This document shows positions 16,686 to 25,872 of a stretch of 64,000 nucleotides of DNA, piece after piece; within the stretch, counting starts at the first letter, position 1, and each line of letters starts with the position of its first letter. The DNA lies in assembly GCF_023197165.1 (NCBI RefSeq), contig NZ_JALPRD010000004.1, positions 186,001 to 250,000 on the forward strand, given 5' to 3'. The notes beneath the pieces were generated by a model, which was not told the origin of the DNA, ran no database searches, and saw only the letters and a list, made by a program, of their open reading frames with translations. This DNA comes from Sphingopyxis sp. MSC1_008. Lineage in GTDB: Bacteria; Pseudomonadota; Alphaproteobacteria; Sphingomonadales; Sphingomonadaceae. The position numbers and the translations under genes are program-made.

Positions 16686-17854
16686 TATTTGGTTCCGGGC
16701 AGAGAAGCGGACATCGAGCCGTCGCGGCGGCAGCCCGAAGGGGAAAGACCCATCGACCAGGCAATGCCCTGTTCGATAATCCGCACATTGTTGGGATCGC
16801 GATAATTTTCGGGCCGATGACCGATCGCGGAATAGAAAGAGCGCCCGCGCCCGACGCAGCGGATCCACGCAATGGGATGATCCCCCATGCTGAGATCGCG
16901 TCCGCTCGCCGTCGGCTTGTAGCTGGTCTCGTCGAGACTGAGCAGGACACGTGTGCGGGATCCGCGCGGGCTCTTTGCGAAGCTGTACCACTCCTCGACG
17001 GGTGCCCAGTCATGGGCAATGCCAGCAGTCAACGGATCGTCGGGGTTCTCGACAAGGACCCGGCCTTTCTGATGCGCATCGGGATGCCCGATGAAGCGCG
17101 CGCCGATCAACTCGTCGACATACCAGTCCCAGAGGTAGAGCGGATCGCCTCCCGAACCATGAATGGCCGCGAAGCCGCCGCCGCGCTCGATATAGCGGCG
17201 GAGCGCGGAGCGCTGGCCCATGGTGAGCATGTCGCCGCTGACATTGTTCCAGAGCACGGCGCGAAAGCGCTTCAGATTGCGCGGCGTGAAATCACCGGCG
17301 CTGCTTGAGAAGACGAAGCTCCACCCCCCCCGCTCGCCGATCGCGCGAAGGGCTTCTGTCGCCGCCTCGACCGAGGGACCGTCGCGAAAGCCGTTGCTCC
17401 GGTCGAAGATCAGCAAGGCGGGCCGCCCCGCGGGGACAGCGAGCGGCTGGCGGGCATCCGCCTCGTAGCGCGCGCAGCGTGCGGCGCTGTCTTCGGGCCG
17501 GATGGGAAGCGCGGCCAGTCGCTTTTCCAGATCGGCTATCACGGCGGCATCGAGCGCGAGCGTGCGCGTGGCGACCCGGAGAGACAGGATCGAGGCAAAG
17601 CTGGGCGGCGTGGTGCGCAGCGCGACGGGCGGCGCCTTGGCCAGGAGCCCCGTCGCGTCGACCATCGCCTTCGCCCGCTTGTCGATAAGAAGGTCGATGA
17701 TCGGTGTATCGGCCGAATAAGGCGTGCGCGCGAGCGGACAATCAAGGACCGCACTGGTCGCAGCGCCCGCGGGAGTCGCAGCGAGGGCGCCGAACGCTAG
17801 CGCGAAACCGGCGGAGACGGTCGTGCGCCGCAACGATGGAAGACGCCGGCTCAT
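16685..17854 (-). CDS. ThuA-like domain protein, exported
   Basis: 389 aa from ATG 17854, which overlaps the symporter stop (ATGA). N-terminal export signal with RR (PSLRRTTVSAGFALAFGALAATPAGA). After a ~100-residue segment of unknown role comes a ThuA-like domain (class-I glutamine amidotransferase-like fold): LLIFDRSNGFRDGPSVEAA, FTPRNLKRFRAVLWNNVSGDML, GGGFAAIHGSGG, VEEWYSFAKSPRGSRTRVLLSLDE, HPIAWIRCVGRGRSFYSAIGHRPE. ThuA proteins act in trehalose and other sugar utilisation on 3-keto sugars. Here it lies between a sugar symporter and a GH42 glycosidase in one operon. I place it in a 3-keto-glycoside route by context; the exact reaction is not known. Confidence 0.85.
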   Translation of the reverse strand: MSRRLPSLRRTTVSAGFALAFGALAATPAGAATSAVLDCPLARTPYSADTPIIDLLIDKRAKAMVDATGLLAKAPPVALRTTPPSFASILSLRVATRTLALDAAVIADLEKRLAALPIRPEDSAARCARYEADARQPLAVPAGRPALLIFDRSNGFRDGPSVEAATEALRAIGERGGWSFVFSSSAGDFTPRNLKRFRAVLWNNVSGDMLTMGQRSALRRYIERGGGFAAIHGSGGDPLYLWDWYVDELIGARFIGHPDAHQKGRVLVENPDDPLTAGIAHDWAPVEEWYSFAKSPRGSRTRVLLSLDETSYKPTASGRDLSMGDHPIAWIRCVGRGRSFYSAIGHRPENYRDPNNVRIIEQGIAWSMGLSPSGCRRDGSMSASLPGTK

Positions 17855-19245
17855 TCGGCTGCCTCCGCCGCGGCCGCGGCACGGGCGCGGCGCCGGTCGA
17901 TGATGCGCACCATACGGCGGTGGGTATCGCCCGAGAGCGGATAGAACCAGATCACGGCAACACTGGCGGCGAACAGGAGCAGCGGTCCTGCGCCATAGAG
18001 CAGCACGATGCCATGCAGCGTCCCGGGCGTCTGGGGCTGATTGGGAACATATCCGATCCAACCCATGATCAGCCCGATGAGGCCGGTCCCGATCCCGAGC
18101 GCCACTTTCTGCGAGAAGGCGATGAGGCCGAAGATGGCGCCCTCGGCGCGGGTCCCCGTCTTCCATTCGCCATATTCGACGGTATCCGGAAGCATCGACC
18201 AGAAGGTGAGGATGAAGGCCGAATTGCCGATCCCGATCAGGACGAGTGGAAACCAGAGCGCCGCGCCGCCGCGAGGCGCAAGCGCGAGAATGAAGAGATA
18301 GGCGAGCATGTTGAGCCCGGCGCCGGCAAGCCAGACGAACCGCTTATTGCGCCGCCGCGCCACGATCATCCAGGGTATCATCGCGAGCGCCGACGCACCG
18401 AGAGTCACAACGAGCCCCAAGGTGACGAATTCCTCGGAACCGACCCAATATTTGAGATAATAGATGAGCGCTTTGCCCGACATGGTGTAGCCCGTCGCAC
18501 CCGCCGCGGTCGCCGCGAACAGGAGAAGGAAGGCCCGGTTGACGCGCAACGTCGCGATCATATCGCCGAGGCTCGGGTGATCCGCTGTCGCTTCGGTGAC
18601 CTCCTCGCTGGTGGTCGCGAAGGTCAGCAGCAAGATCGCCGCGGCAAGCGCCGAATAGAATATGCTGACGAGAAAGAAGCCGGTTTGACCGCCGCCCAGC
18701 GCCTTCGCCAAGGGCAGCGTCAGCGAGGCGAGCAGGAGCCCGCAGCTGATCGCGAAAAGCATGCGGGCGGCAGCGAGTTGACCGCGCGTGTCGCTGTCCT
18801 GCGTCATCTGCGCCGAGAGCGCGATGTAGGGGATGTTCACGAAGGTGAAGACCGTGCGGTAGACGAGATGCGTCGCGAAACAATAAGCGACAAGTGCCCC
18901 GCCTGTCAGCCCGAGCGGCAGAAACATCGCCGCGACCGAGACCGCGAGGGGCACCGATCCGAACAGGAGATAGGGGCGGTAGCGGCCCCAGCGCGAGCGC
19001 GTGCGGTTCGCGATCATCCCGATGACGGGATCGGTAATCCCTTCCCAGATCAGCGCGACCATGATGATGAGCCCGGCCGTTCCCGCCGGGATCTCGAGCA
19101 CGTCGGTATAGAAATAGAGAAGGAAGAGCGACGCGAAGGTGAAGCTCAGGTTGAAGGCGAAGTCCCCGGCGCCATAAGCGATGACGCGGCCCAGCCCCAG
19201 TCGCTTTGCGGCGTTCGCCTGTCGCTGCGGCGTTGCCGCCCTCAC
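17851..19245 (-). CDS. GPH-family sugar:cation symporter (MFS, MelB-like)
   Basis: 464 aa with about 12 hydrophobic segments. The family marker DPVIGMIANRTRSRWGRYRPYLLFG near residue 70 and the loop SAQMTQDSDTRGQLAAARM are typical of glycoside-pentoside-hexuronide symporters. Start is the GTG at 19245, since no better in-frame start is seen. It is first in an operon with ThuA and GH42 (ATGA overlap), so it likely imports the glycoside that they process. An operator copy (19364-19383) sits 118 bp upstream. Confidence 0.9.
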   Translation of the reverse strand: MRAATPQRQANAAKRLGLGRVIAYGAGDFAFNLSFTFASLFLLYFYTDVLEIPAGTAGLIIMVALIWEGITDPVIGMIANRTRSRWGRYRPYLLFGSVPLAVSVAAMFLPLGLTGGALVAYCFATHLVYRTVFTFVNIPYIALSAQMTQDSDTRGQLAAARMLFAISCGLLLASLTLPLAKALGGGQTGFFLVSIFYSALAAAILLLTFATTSEEVTEATADHPSLGDMIATLRVNRAFLLLFAATAAGATGYTMSGKALIYYLKYWVGSEEFVTLGLVVTLGASALAMIPWMIVARRRNKRFVWLAGAGLNMLAYLFILALAPRGGAALWFPLVLIGIGNSAFILTFWSMLPDTVEYGEWKTGTRAEGAIFGLIAFSQKVALGIGTGLIGLIMGWIGYVPNQPQTPGTLHGIVLLYGAGPLLLFAASVAVIWFYPLSGDTHRRMVRIIDRRRARAAAAAEAAE

Positions 19246-19363
19246 TGGCGCGCGCCCGCCGGAACGACGGCGAACGGCAAACGTCGCATTGCGGCGAGTC
19301 CCCAGGTCGGCGCGGTCGCGCTTCTATGCTGAGACAATTGTCATCTCCCGATGCCTGACAACT

Positions 19364-19383
19364 AACAGGCTTATCTGACTGTT
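19364..19383. promoter_or_regulatory. Candidate operator for the symporter-ThuA-GH42 operon
   Basis: AACAGGCTTATCTGACTGTT preceded by ACT. Right arm perfect, left arm with two differences. It is 118 bp from the GTG at 19245 and between the SDR gene's 3' end and the symporter. Confidence 0.65.
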
Positions 19384-19429
19384 TTTGACTTTGCCGCTCT
19401 CTCTGTCAAGCGGCTTTGGGCGACCCGGA

Positions 19430-20179
19430 CTAATAGGTCGTGCGGCCGCCCGAGGTGTCGAAGGTCGCCGCGGTCGAGAAGCTGCATTCCTCGGAAAGCA
19501 GGAAACAGATCATCGCGGTCGTTTCCTCGGTCCGGCCAAGCCGTCCCATCGGAATTCGCGAGCGCATGAAATCGACCTGGCTCTGGGGCATCTGGGCAAG
19601 AAGCGGGCTGTCGAAGACGGCGGGCGTCACGGCATTCACCAGCACCCCGCTCGTCGCGAGCTCCTTGCCGAGGGACTTGGTCAGAGCGAGCACGCCCGCC
19701 TTGGAAGCGGAATAGGCCGAGGCATTGGGATTGCCTTCCTTTCCGGCAACCGAGGCGACATTGACGATGCGGCCATAGCCCGAGGCGGCCATCGCCCCGG
19801 CAAGGGCCCGGCAACAATGAAAGGTGCCCGAAAGATTGACGTCGATCACCTTGTGCCAGCCTTCGAGCGGAAAGTCCGCGACCGGGGTCGTCGGGCCGGT
19901 AATCCCGGCCGAGTTCACCAGAATGTCGATCGCCGGCGCAGCCGCTTTCGCGGCGGCGGCGGCGGCCTCGACGTCGGGCCAGGAGGCGACGTCAACGACC
20001 GCGGTAGCGATCGCGCCAACCTCGGCCTTCGCCTTCGCCAGCGCGGCTTCGTCAAAGTCCCACAAGATGACCGCGCCGCCCTCGGCAACCAGGCGCCGCG
20101 CGACGTCGAGTCCAAGCCCTGAGGCGCCCCCGGTGATAACCGCGGTACGTCCCGCGAAACGGCCAGCAAAAATCGTCAT
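19430..20179 (-). CDS. SDR oxidoreductase, proposed 2-keto-3-deoxy sugar-acid 4-dehydrogenase
   Basis: 249 aa from ATG 20179 with AAGGAG upstream. Classical short-chain dehydrogenase: cofactor motif GGASGLG near residues 17-23, NSAGITG, catalytic Ser in VNVASVAG, YSASKAG (Tyr-x3-Lys) and C-terminal DTSGG. The acidic residue at the end of beta-2 (ILWDFDE) suggests NAD. It is the last gene of the unit dehydratase, sugar 1-dehydrogenase, SDR. In non-phosphorylative deoxysugar pathways an SDR oxidises C4 of the 2-keto-3-deoxy acid before a FAH-family hydrolase cleaves it, and such a hydrolase is encoded at 25862. Family is certain; the substrate is inferred. Confidence 0.88.
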   Translation of the reverse strand: MTIFAGRFAGRTAVITGGASGLGLDVARRLVAEGGAVILWDFDEAALAKAKAEVGAIATAVVDVASWPDVEAAAAAAKAAAPAIDILVNSAGITGPTTPVADFPLEGWHKVIDVNLSGTFHCCRALAGAMAASGYGRIVNVASVAGKEGNPNASAYSASKAGVLALTKSLGKELATSGVLVNAVTPAVFDSPLLAQMPQSQVDFMRSRIPMGRLGRTEETTAMICFLLSEECSFSTAATFDTSGGRTTY

Positions 20180-20265
20180 GTTCCACTCCTTGCCGGGCGC
20201 GGCCTGCCATTGAGCCAAATGGCCTTCGCCCGCTTCACCATTTCGTTCCGGTCCTACCGCCCGCG

Positions 20266-21186
20266 TCATTCGACGAATTCGGCAACCCGCCGCTGCCGGC
20301 CGATGAGGAAGGCGTCGGCCGCAAGCGCGAGGGGCGCCGCATCGACTTCGCATTCGGCGCTGTGCACCAGGGCCGCGAAGCGGCGATAGATCGATGGATA
20401 TTCGCGGCTCGGGCCGACGTCCCGGCGCTCGCCGGCGATGCACAATTCCGCCCCGCCCATGGCAAGCGACAGGCGGCCCGCATCGGTATCCACGTTGATC
20501 GTCCAGGTCTGGCGGCCGGTCTGCAGGAAGTCGAGATGCCCCTGAAACTGCCCCGCCTCGCCCACCGATCCTTCGAGTTCGGCGGCAACCGGCGTCGCAC
20601 AATTGGCCGGGACGTCGAGGCGCGCGGCGGTGAGAACGAGCGGCTCCGGAAGGATGCGGGTGAGGATCGAAAAGGCGTTGATGCCCGGATCGAACACGCC
20701 GAGGCCGCCGGGCTCCCAAATCCACCGCTGCCCGGGATGCCATTCGCGAACATTTTCGCACCATGAGAGATCCACGGCACGTACCGACTTCCCCACTAGC
20801 CATTCACGCGAAGGCGCGACCCCCGGTGCATGCTGCGAATGCCAGCCCGTGTAGAGCGTAAGCCCTTGCGCGCGCGCGATACGTTCAAGGTCTGCAAGCT
20901 CCGAGAGGGTCGCTGCCGGCGGCTTTTCGAGAAGCACATGCTTTCCGGCATTGAGCGCTTCGCGCGCGAGGGCAAACCGCGCCTGCGGCGGCGAATTGAT
21001 CGCGACGGCGTCGAGCTCCGTGGCCGCGAAGAGCGAGCCAAGATCGGAGTAGCAAGCGAGTCCTTCGATGCGGCTGCGCGGCGAGACGCCCGCGACCAGC
21101 TGATACGCCGCGTCGCTCGCGATCGCGGGCACATGCTGGTCGACGCTGATCTTCCCGAGACCGACGAGGGCGATCCGGATCGCCAT
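20266..21186 (-). CDS. Gfo/Idh/MocA sugar 1-dehydrogenase (L-arabinose/D-galactose/D-fucose type)
   Basis: 306 aa. ATG 21186 overlaps the dehydratase TGA by one base. N-terminal Rossmann fold RIALVGLGKISVDQHVPAIA, then AINSPPQARFALAREAL, LLEKPPAATL with the catalytic Lys, and the signature WHPGQRWIWEPGGLGVFDPGIN followed by ILTRILPEPLVL. This last block is what I remember from the L-arabinose 1-dehydrogenase of Azospirillum and related D-galactose dehydrogenases, enzymes that also accept D-fucose because the three sugars share the ring stereochemistry. The product is the sugar lactone. No arabinose-specific downstream genes (2-keto-3-deoxy-arabinonate dehydratase, semialdehyde dehydrogenase) or aldolase are present nearby. 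Confidence 0.9.
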   Translation of the reverse strand: MAIRIALVGLGKISVDQHVPAIASDAAYQLVAGVSPRSRIEGLACYSDLGSLFAATELDAVAINSPPQARFALAREALNAGKHVLLEKPPAATLSELADLERIARAQGLTLYTGWHSQHAPGVAPSREWLVGKSVRAVDLSWCENVREWHPGQRWIWEPGGLGVFDPGINAFSILTRILPEPLVLTAARLDVPANCATPVAAELEGSVGEAGQFQGHLDFLQTGRQTWTINVDTDAGRLSLAMGGAELCIAGERRDVGPSREYPSIYRRFAALVHSAECEVDAAPLALAADAFLIGRQRRVAEFVE

Positions 21187-22976
21187 CAATGATTGTCCCG
21201 CGGGACACCGAAGGTGGTGCTGATGCGCTGGAAGGCCTCGGTCCCTTCCAATATGGCGCCTTCGCTCAGATGCCCGACCGACGCGCGCTGAAGCGCCTGC
21301 CAGGGCGTTTGCGAAGGCGGATAGCGATATCCCGTTCCCGCATCGAGCTCCGCGCGCCTCATGGCGATGTCTTCGACGGGAAGCAGGAGGTCGACGCGCC
21401 CCTTGGCGAGATCGATCCGCAGCCGGTCGCCGGTGCGCAGCAGCGCCAGATTGCCGCCAGCCGCTGCTTCGGGCGAGGCGTTCAGGATCGAGGGCGAGCC
21501 CGACGTCCCCGACTGCCGCCCGTCGCCAATGCAGGGCATCGAGCGCACACCTGCGCGAATGAGCCGCGCAGGTGGCTGCATGTTCACGACTTCGGCCGCG
21601 CCGGGAAAGCCGATCGGGCCCGCGCCCCGCATCACCAATATATCTTCGGCCGTAATGTCGAGCGCCGGATCGTCGATGCGCGCATGATAATCCTCAGGCC
21701 CGTCGAAAACGAAAGCGCGGCCCTCGAACGCATCGGGATCGGCCGGGTTGGACAAATAGCGCTCGCGATATTCCTCCGAGATCACGCTCGTTTTCATGAT
21801 CGCCGAATCGAACAGATTGCCGGTGAGGACGAGGAAGCCTGCGCGCGCCTTCAGCGGCTCGCCGAACGGCCGGATGACCTCGGGCAAGATAATTTCGGCG
21901 CCGCGGCAATTGTCGCCGATGGTGCGGCCATTGGCGGTCAAGGCATTTTCGCGAATGAGGCCAGCGCCCATCAGCTGCGCGACCACGGCCGGGACACCGC
22001 CCGCGTGGTGGAAATCCTCGCCGAGATATTCGCCGGCGGGCTGGAGATTGACGAGCAGGGGCACATCGAGGCCGACGCGCTGCCAGTCCGCGAGCGGCAA
22101 ATCGACGCCCGCGTGCCGCGCAATCGCAGCAAGATGGACCGGCGCGTTGCTCGATCCACCGAGCGCGGAGTTCACCACGATCGCATTGTGAAAGGCATCG
22201 CGCGTGAGGATTTGCGATGGCCGCAAATCCTCACGCACCATGTCGACGATACGAAGCCCGGTGCGATAAGCCATCTGGCCACGTTCGCGGTAGGGCGCCG
22301 GAATTGCGGCCGAGCCCGGAAGCTGCATGCCGAGCACCTCGGCAAGCGAATTCATCGTCGTCGCGGTGCCCATCGTATTGCAATAGCCGGGCGACGGGGC
22401 CGAGCTCGCGACCAGGTCGAGAAACTCGGCATAATCGATTTCGCCGGCCGCCATGCGCTGGCGCGCTTCCCAGATGATCGTTCCCGAGCCGGTCCGGCGG
22501 CCGCGGTGCCAGCCGTTGAGCATCGGCCCGACCGAGAAGGCAATCGCCGGAATATCGACCGTCGCCGCTGCCATCAGCAGCGCAGGCGTCGTCTTGTCGC
22601 AGCCGATCGTCAGCACCACACCGTCGAGCGGATAGCCGTAGAGGCTCTCGACGAGCGACAGATAGGCAAGGTTGCGGTCGAGCCCTGCCGTCGGGCGCTT
22701 GCCGGTTTCCTGGATCGGATGGACGGGGAATTCGATGGCGATGCCGCCCGCTTCGCGAATTCCTTCGCGGATGCGCTTCGCCAGTTCGACATGATGACGA
22801 TTGCAAGGGGCAAGATCGCTTCCGGTCTGCGCGATGCCGATGATCGGCTTGCCCGACTGCAGCTCCTCGCGGGTCAGGCCGTAGCTCAGATACCAGCCGA
22901 GATAGAGCGCGGTCATGTCGGGGTTCGCGGGATTGTCGAACCAGGCCCGCGACCGCAGGCGCTGCGCTTTTGTCAC
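21186..22976 (-). CDS. IlvD/Edd-family sugar-acid dehydratase (arabinonate/xylonate/fuconate type)
   Basis: 596 aa from GTG 22976, preceded by GAGGGGAG; upstream in-frame starts at 23009 or 23030 would add residues encoded by that ribosome-binding region. Fe-S and active-site elements of the family: Cys in [37 protein letters not shown], and [23 protein letters not shown] near the C-terminus, the form found in the pentonate/hexonate dehydratase subgroup rather than in dihydroxy-acid dehydratase. It converts an aldonate to the 2-keto-3-deoxy acid in the cytoplasm. First gene of the unit with the 1-dehydrogenase and SDR; an operator copy lies 75 bp upstream. Confidence 0.92.
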   Translation of the reverse strand: MTKAQRLRSRAWFDNPANPDMTALYLGWYLSYGLTREELQSGKPIIGIAQTGSDLAPCNRHHVELAKRIREGIREAGGIAIEFPVHPIQETGKRPTAGLDRNLAYLSLVESLYGYPLDGVVLTIGCDKTTPALLMAAATVDIPAIAFSVGPMLNGWHRGRRTGSGTIIWEARQRMAAGEIDYAEFLDLVASSAPSPGYCNTMGTATTMNSLAEVLGMQLPGSAAIPAPYRERGQMAYRTGLRIVDMVREDLRPSQILTRDAFHNAIVVNSALGGSSNAPVHLAAIARHAGVDLPLADWQRVGLDVPLLVNLQPAGEYLGEDFHHAGGVPAVVAQLMGAGLIRENALTANGRTIGDNCRGAEIILPEVIRPFGEPLKARAGFLVLTGNLFDSAIMKTSVISEEYRERYLSNPADPDAFEGRAFVFDGPEDYHARIDDPALDITAEDILVMRGAGPIGFPGAAEVVNMQPPARLIRAGVRSMPCIGDGRQSGTSGSPSILNASPEAAAGGNLALLRTGDRLRIDLAKGRVDLLLPVEDIAMRRAELDAGTGYRYPPSQTPWQALQRASVGHLSEGAILEGTEAFQRISTTFGVPRDNH

Positions 22977-23332
22977 TGGATAACTCCCCTCGCCTCCGCC
23001 GACTGGCATTGCTCTGTTCCGGATCGCCACCCTATCCCGATCGCCTATATTTGCAAGCAGAATTGACTGTAACTTACCAAGGAAATTGGTGGCCTCCGGA
23101 AAATTTCAAACCGAATCCGGTGACACCCAAGGCGGGCGGACAAGGCCATTAAGAAGCAATCCCGAGCAATGGCGGCGTCACTTTCAAGCGCTTCTTCCGC
23201 ATCGCCACCATGCGGACCGGGCGGATCGACGACGGGTCGGAGGAGATTCGCACATGCCGGCGATGGCTGTATGTCGCGGTCCCGACTTCAGGCAGCGGGC
23301 GGGCAGAAAACCCGAGCCGGCGGCGCACCGAT
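22977..23332. other. Intergenic region with operator, no gene seen
   Basis: 356 bp between the dehydratase start and the 3' end of the SMP-30 gene. It holds the operator at 23052-23071. Short open frames here are Arg-rich and lack ribosome-binding sites, so I call no gene. Confidence 0.6.
23052..23071. promoter_or_regulatory. Candidate operator for the dehydratase operon
   Basis: TGCAAGCAGAATTGACTGTA followed by ACTTAC. On the minus strand the arm CTGCTT is followed 17 bases later by GGATAG, a possible -10. It is 75 bp from GTG 22976. Confidence 0.75.
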
Positions 23333-24175
23333 CTAGACCTCGAAGCGGAATATGTCGCCCGCCAGCGGCTGCGCGGCGAGGTCAGCGGGACCGAGACCCT
23401 TGCGCGCCGTCGTCGCATAGGCGGTACGCCCATCGGGGCCGCCGAGCGCCACCTTGGTGACATTCGCCACCGGAAACCGGACTTCGTCGGTCAGCACGCC
23501 GCGCGTATCGTAACGCCGCGCGCACCACCCGCCCCACAGGCCGACCCAGACACCGCCTTCCGCATCGCAGCAGATGCCGTCTGGATAACCGTCTGCCGGA
23601 TCAACCCGGATATAGGGCCGTCCGGGACCGAGCACCCCCCGGCCGCGCACCGGATAGGCGCGGATCTCGCCAGCGAGCGTGTCGACCGCGTAGAAAGTGG
23701 CGCCGTCCGGCGCGATGGCTGGACCATTGGTGATGGTCATCGGCGCGATACCGCACTCGGACAGCGATCCGTCGAAGCGGTAGAAACGGCCGCTCGGGGC
23801 CTGCTCGGCATCATCCATGGTCCCGAACCAGATCGCTCCGTCCGGACCAAGGGTCGCGTCGTTGAGCCGGTTGCCCGGCCGGTCGGGTTCGACGGACGCG
23901 ATCAGCCGGAAGGCACCGTCGAGCGGGTCGAAGGCGTATAGCCCGTTCGCAAGGCCCGCAATTAGGGTCCCGCCCTCCGCAGGCAGCACCCATCCGATCT
24001 TCGCGGGTGCAGGCCAGCTGCGCGTCTCGCGCGTGACGGGATCGAGGCGATGGATTGCCGGCGCAAGGATGTCGGTGCACCAGAGGCACGCGCGCGCGGC
24101 GTCCCAAACCGGCCCCTCGCCAAGCTCCGCCTGTAGGGAGAAGGCCTGTATCGCGTCGCGCGTCGCCATCGTCAT
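23333..24175 (-). CDS. SMP-30/gluconolactonase-family lactonase
   Basis: 280 aa from ATG 24175, which overlaps the D-lactate dehydrogenase stop (ATGA); ATG 24169 is an alternative. Six-bladed propeller features: metal-binding Glu in AELGEGPVWD, then NRLNDATLGPDGAIWFGTMDD, TITNGPAIAPDGATFYAVDT, and DGYPDGICCDAEGGVWVG with the second Asp ligand. Such enzymes open aldono-lactones to sugar acids. As last gene of the MFS-to-lactonase unit it supplies the step between the 1-dehydrogenase at 20266 and the dehydratase at 21186. Cytoplasmic, no signal peptide. Confidence 0.9.
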   Translation of the reverse strand: MTMATRDAIQAFSLQAELGEGPVWDAARACLWCTDILAPAIHRLDPVTRETRSWPAPAKIGWVLPAEGGTLIAGLANGLYAFDPLDGAFRLIASVEPDRPGNRLNDATLGPDGAIWFGTMDDAEQAPSGRFYRFDGSLSECGIAPMTITNGPAIAPDGATFYAVDTLAGEIRAYPVRGRGVLGPGRPYIRVDPADGYPDGICCDAEGGVWVGLWGGWCARRYDTRGVLTDEVRFPVANVTKVALGGPDGRTAYATTARKGLGPADLAAQPLAGDIFRFEV

Positions 24176-25872
24176 TTCCAATATTTGGCGCGGCTTGTGG
24201 CGCCGATGCCGGGATTGAGCGCATTGACCGGATCGAGGCTGCGGTAATGATCGTGGAGCGCAGGCGCCGCGGGATAGAGATGCCCGACATTATGCTCGGC
24301 GGGATATTCGCCGCCGCGCGCCCGGATCAATTCGAGGAGGCGATGCTCGATCGCGACCGGATCGGCCCCCTTGCGCACGAGATAGTCCTGGTGGAAAACG
24401 TGACAGAAAAAATGGCCGTAGTAGAGCTTCGCGACGAGATCGCGCTCGATCTCTTCCGGAAGGGTTTCGAACCAATCGAGGCTGTTGCGCGGCAGCGCGA
24501 TATCGAGCGCGACGATATCCTCGATCTGGCCGGGATGAAGCGCGCGATAGCGCACCGCCGCACCCGCAACGGCAAAGCGGTGGAGCATCGCGCGTTCTGC
24601 CTCCTCGGCACTGCATTCGAACATATCGCCCGACGGACTCGGAAACATGCCGGTGAAAAGACGCTGCGCGAACCCGGCGCAGTCCCTCGGCAGCTTGAGG
24701 ATCAGATGATGCTCATAGGCATCGCGAAAGGCACGCATCCGCCGGGGCAGATGGTCGCCCGCAAGGCCGGCGGTCCGCTGGAGGAGCCGGTCGGAAAGCG
24801 ATGGAGGGAGCCAGCGCAGCCGGCGCGTCCAGCGATCAATCCACGCCTTCACCCGAAAAAGCGCGGGGAGCCGCGCCGTTCCCAGCCGCGCGATCGCCAG
24901 CACCATGTCCTTGCCGAAGCGGTCCGCGAGGTCGAAGGCGTCGCGGTGGATATATTCACCGGAAATCGGCAGCGACGGCGCATCGAGCAGCAGGCGCCGC
25001 CGGATGCGCGTCAGCTCGTGGATGTCGTTCGTGCCGACATAGACGACAAGCGGATCGACCTCGCGCGCGAAGCTGTCGACGCGAACCGCGAAGACGATCA
25101 GCTTGCCCGCGCTGCCCGACGCCTCGAAGAGCCGGGCTGGATCCGCGTTGAACCGGGCGGGCGTCGGCGCATCGACCGCGCGCACGATCGGCGCATAATC
25201 TTCGGCCGCCGATGCCGCCCGGTCCTCCGACGAGACATCGGCTTCGCCAAACCGGCCCGCTTCGAGATTGGCGAGAATCGCCTCGGGATCGTCGCCGAGC
25301 GCAATCCCGAGATGATTGCACAGCTCGAGCCGCCCCTCGTCGGTGACCCGCGCGAAGAGCGCATATTCGGTATAGGCGGGCCCCCTTCGGACGAGCGCGC
25401 CCCCTGAATTATTGCAGATCCCGCCGACGATCGAAGCGCCGATGCAGGAAGAGCCGATAACCGAATGAGGCTCGCGATCGAGGGGTGCCAGGCGCTGCTC
25501 GAGCGCGTGCAATGTGGCGCCGGCGAGACAGACGACCTGGGCGCCGCCCCGGATCGGGTGCACGCCGGCGATCCTTGAGGTGTTCATTACCACCACCGGC
25601 CGGTCGTAAACGCCGTCCGGGGTTGATCCGCCGGTGAGCCCCGTGTTTGCTGCCTGCACGATCAGGATCCGATCGGCGGCGACACAGGCCTCGGCGATCC
25701 GCCACATCTCGACGAGGGAGCCGGGGCGGACCGCGGCTTCGACCGGGCCTCCGCCAAAGCGGTAACCCCGTGCATAGGGTTCGGCCGCGCCGCCGGTGAC
25801 GACATGCGCGCGGCCGACGATCTCGCGAAGCCGTGCGATCACACCGTCGTTCGCGTCCTGTTCAGCGGCCAT
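24172..25872 (-). CDS. dld: FAD-dependent D-lactate dehydrogenase, quinone type (Dld-like)
   Basis: 566 aa, close to the 571 aa of E. coli Dld. FAD-binding PCMH-type N-terminal half: AAVRPGSLVEMWRIAEAC, QAANTGLTGGSTPDG, GSSCIGASIVGGICNNSGGALVRRGPAYTEYALFARV. The middle and end match the membrane-associated D-lactate dehydrogenase (ISGEYIHRDAFDLADRFGKDM, FFCHVFHQDYLVRKGADP, EYPAEHNVGHLYPA). It oxidises D-lactate to pyruvate with electrons to quinone. It overlaps the FAH-hydrolase gene by 11 bp and the lactonase gene by 4 bp. Presence of a D- rather than L-lactate enzyme suggests that the pathway releases D-lactate, as expected from a 6-deoxy-D-hexose. Confidence 0.9.
   Translation of the reverse strand: MAAEQDANDGVIARLREIVGRAHVVTGGAAEPYARGYRFGGGPVEAAVRPGSLVEMWRIAEACVAADRILIVQAANTGLTGGSTPDGVYDRPVVVMNTSRIAGVHPIRGGAQVVCLAGATLHALEQRLAPLDREPHSVIGSSCIGASIVGGICNNSGGALVRRGPAYTEYALFARVTDEGRLELCNHLGIALGDDPEAILANLEAGRFGEADVSSEDRAASAAEDYAPIVRAVDAPTPARFNADPARLFEASGSAGKLIVFAVRVDSFAREVDPLVVYVGTNDIHELTRIRRRLLLDAPSLPISGEYIHRDAFDLADRFGKDMVLAIARLGTARLPALFRVKAWIDRWTRRLRWLPPSLSDRLLQRTAGLAGDHLPRRMRAFRDAYEHHLILKLPRDCAGFAQRLFTGMFPSPSGDMFECSAEEAERAMLHRFAVAGAAVRYRALHPGQIEDIVALDIALPRNSLDWFETLPEEIERDLVAKLYYGHFFCHVFHQDYLVRKGADPVAIEHRLLELIRARGGEYPAEHNVGHLYPAAPALHDHYRSLDPVNALNPGIGATSRAKYWK

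Noticed and set aside
20266..22976. Standard L-arabinose oxidation operon
   Set aside because: 1-dehydrogenase and dehydratase fit, but 2-keto-3-deoxy-arabinonate dehydratase and ketoglutarate-semialdehyde dehydrogenase are missing, while a C4-type SDR, FAH hydrolase and D-lactate dehydrogenase are present. Broad activity including arabinose remains possible.
23149..23463. Arg-rich frame between the dehydratase and SMP-30 genes as a small gene
   Set aside because: Overlaps the SMP-30 3' end in another frame, lacks a ribosome-binding site, and its composition is that of a GC shadow.
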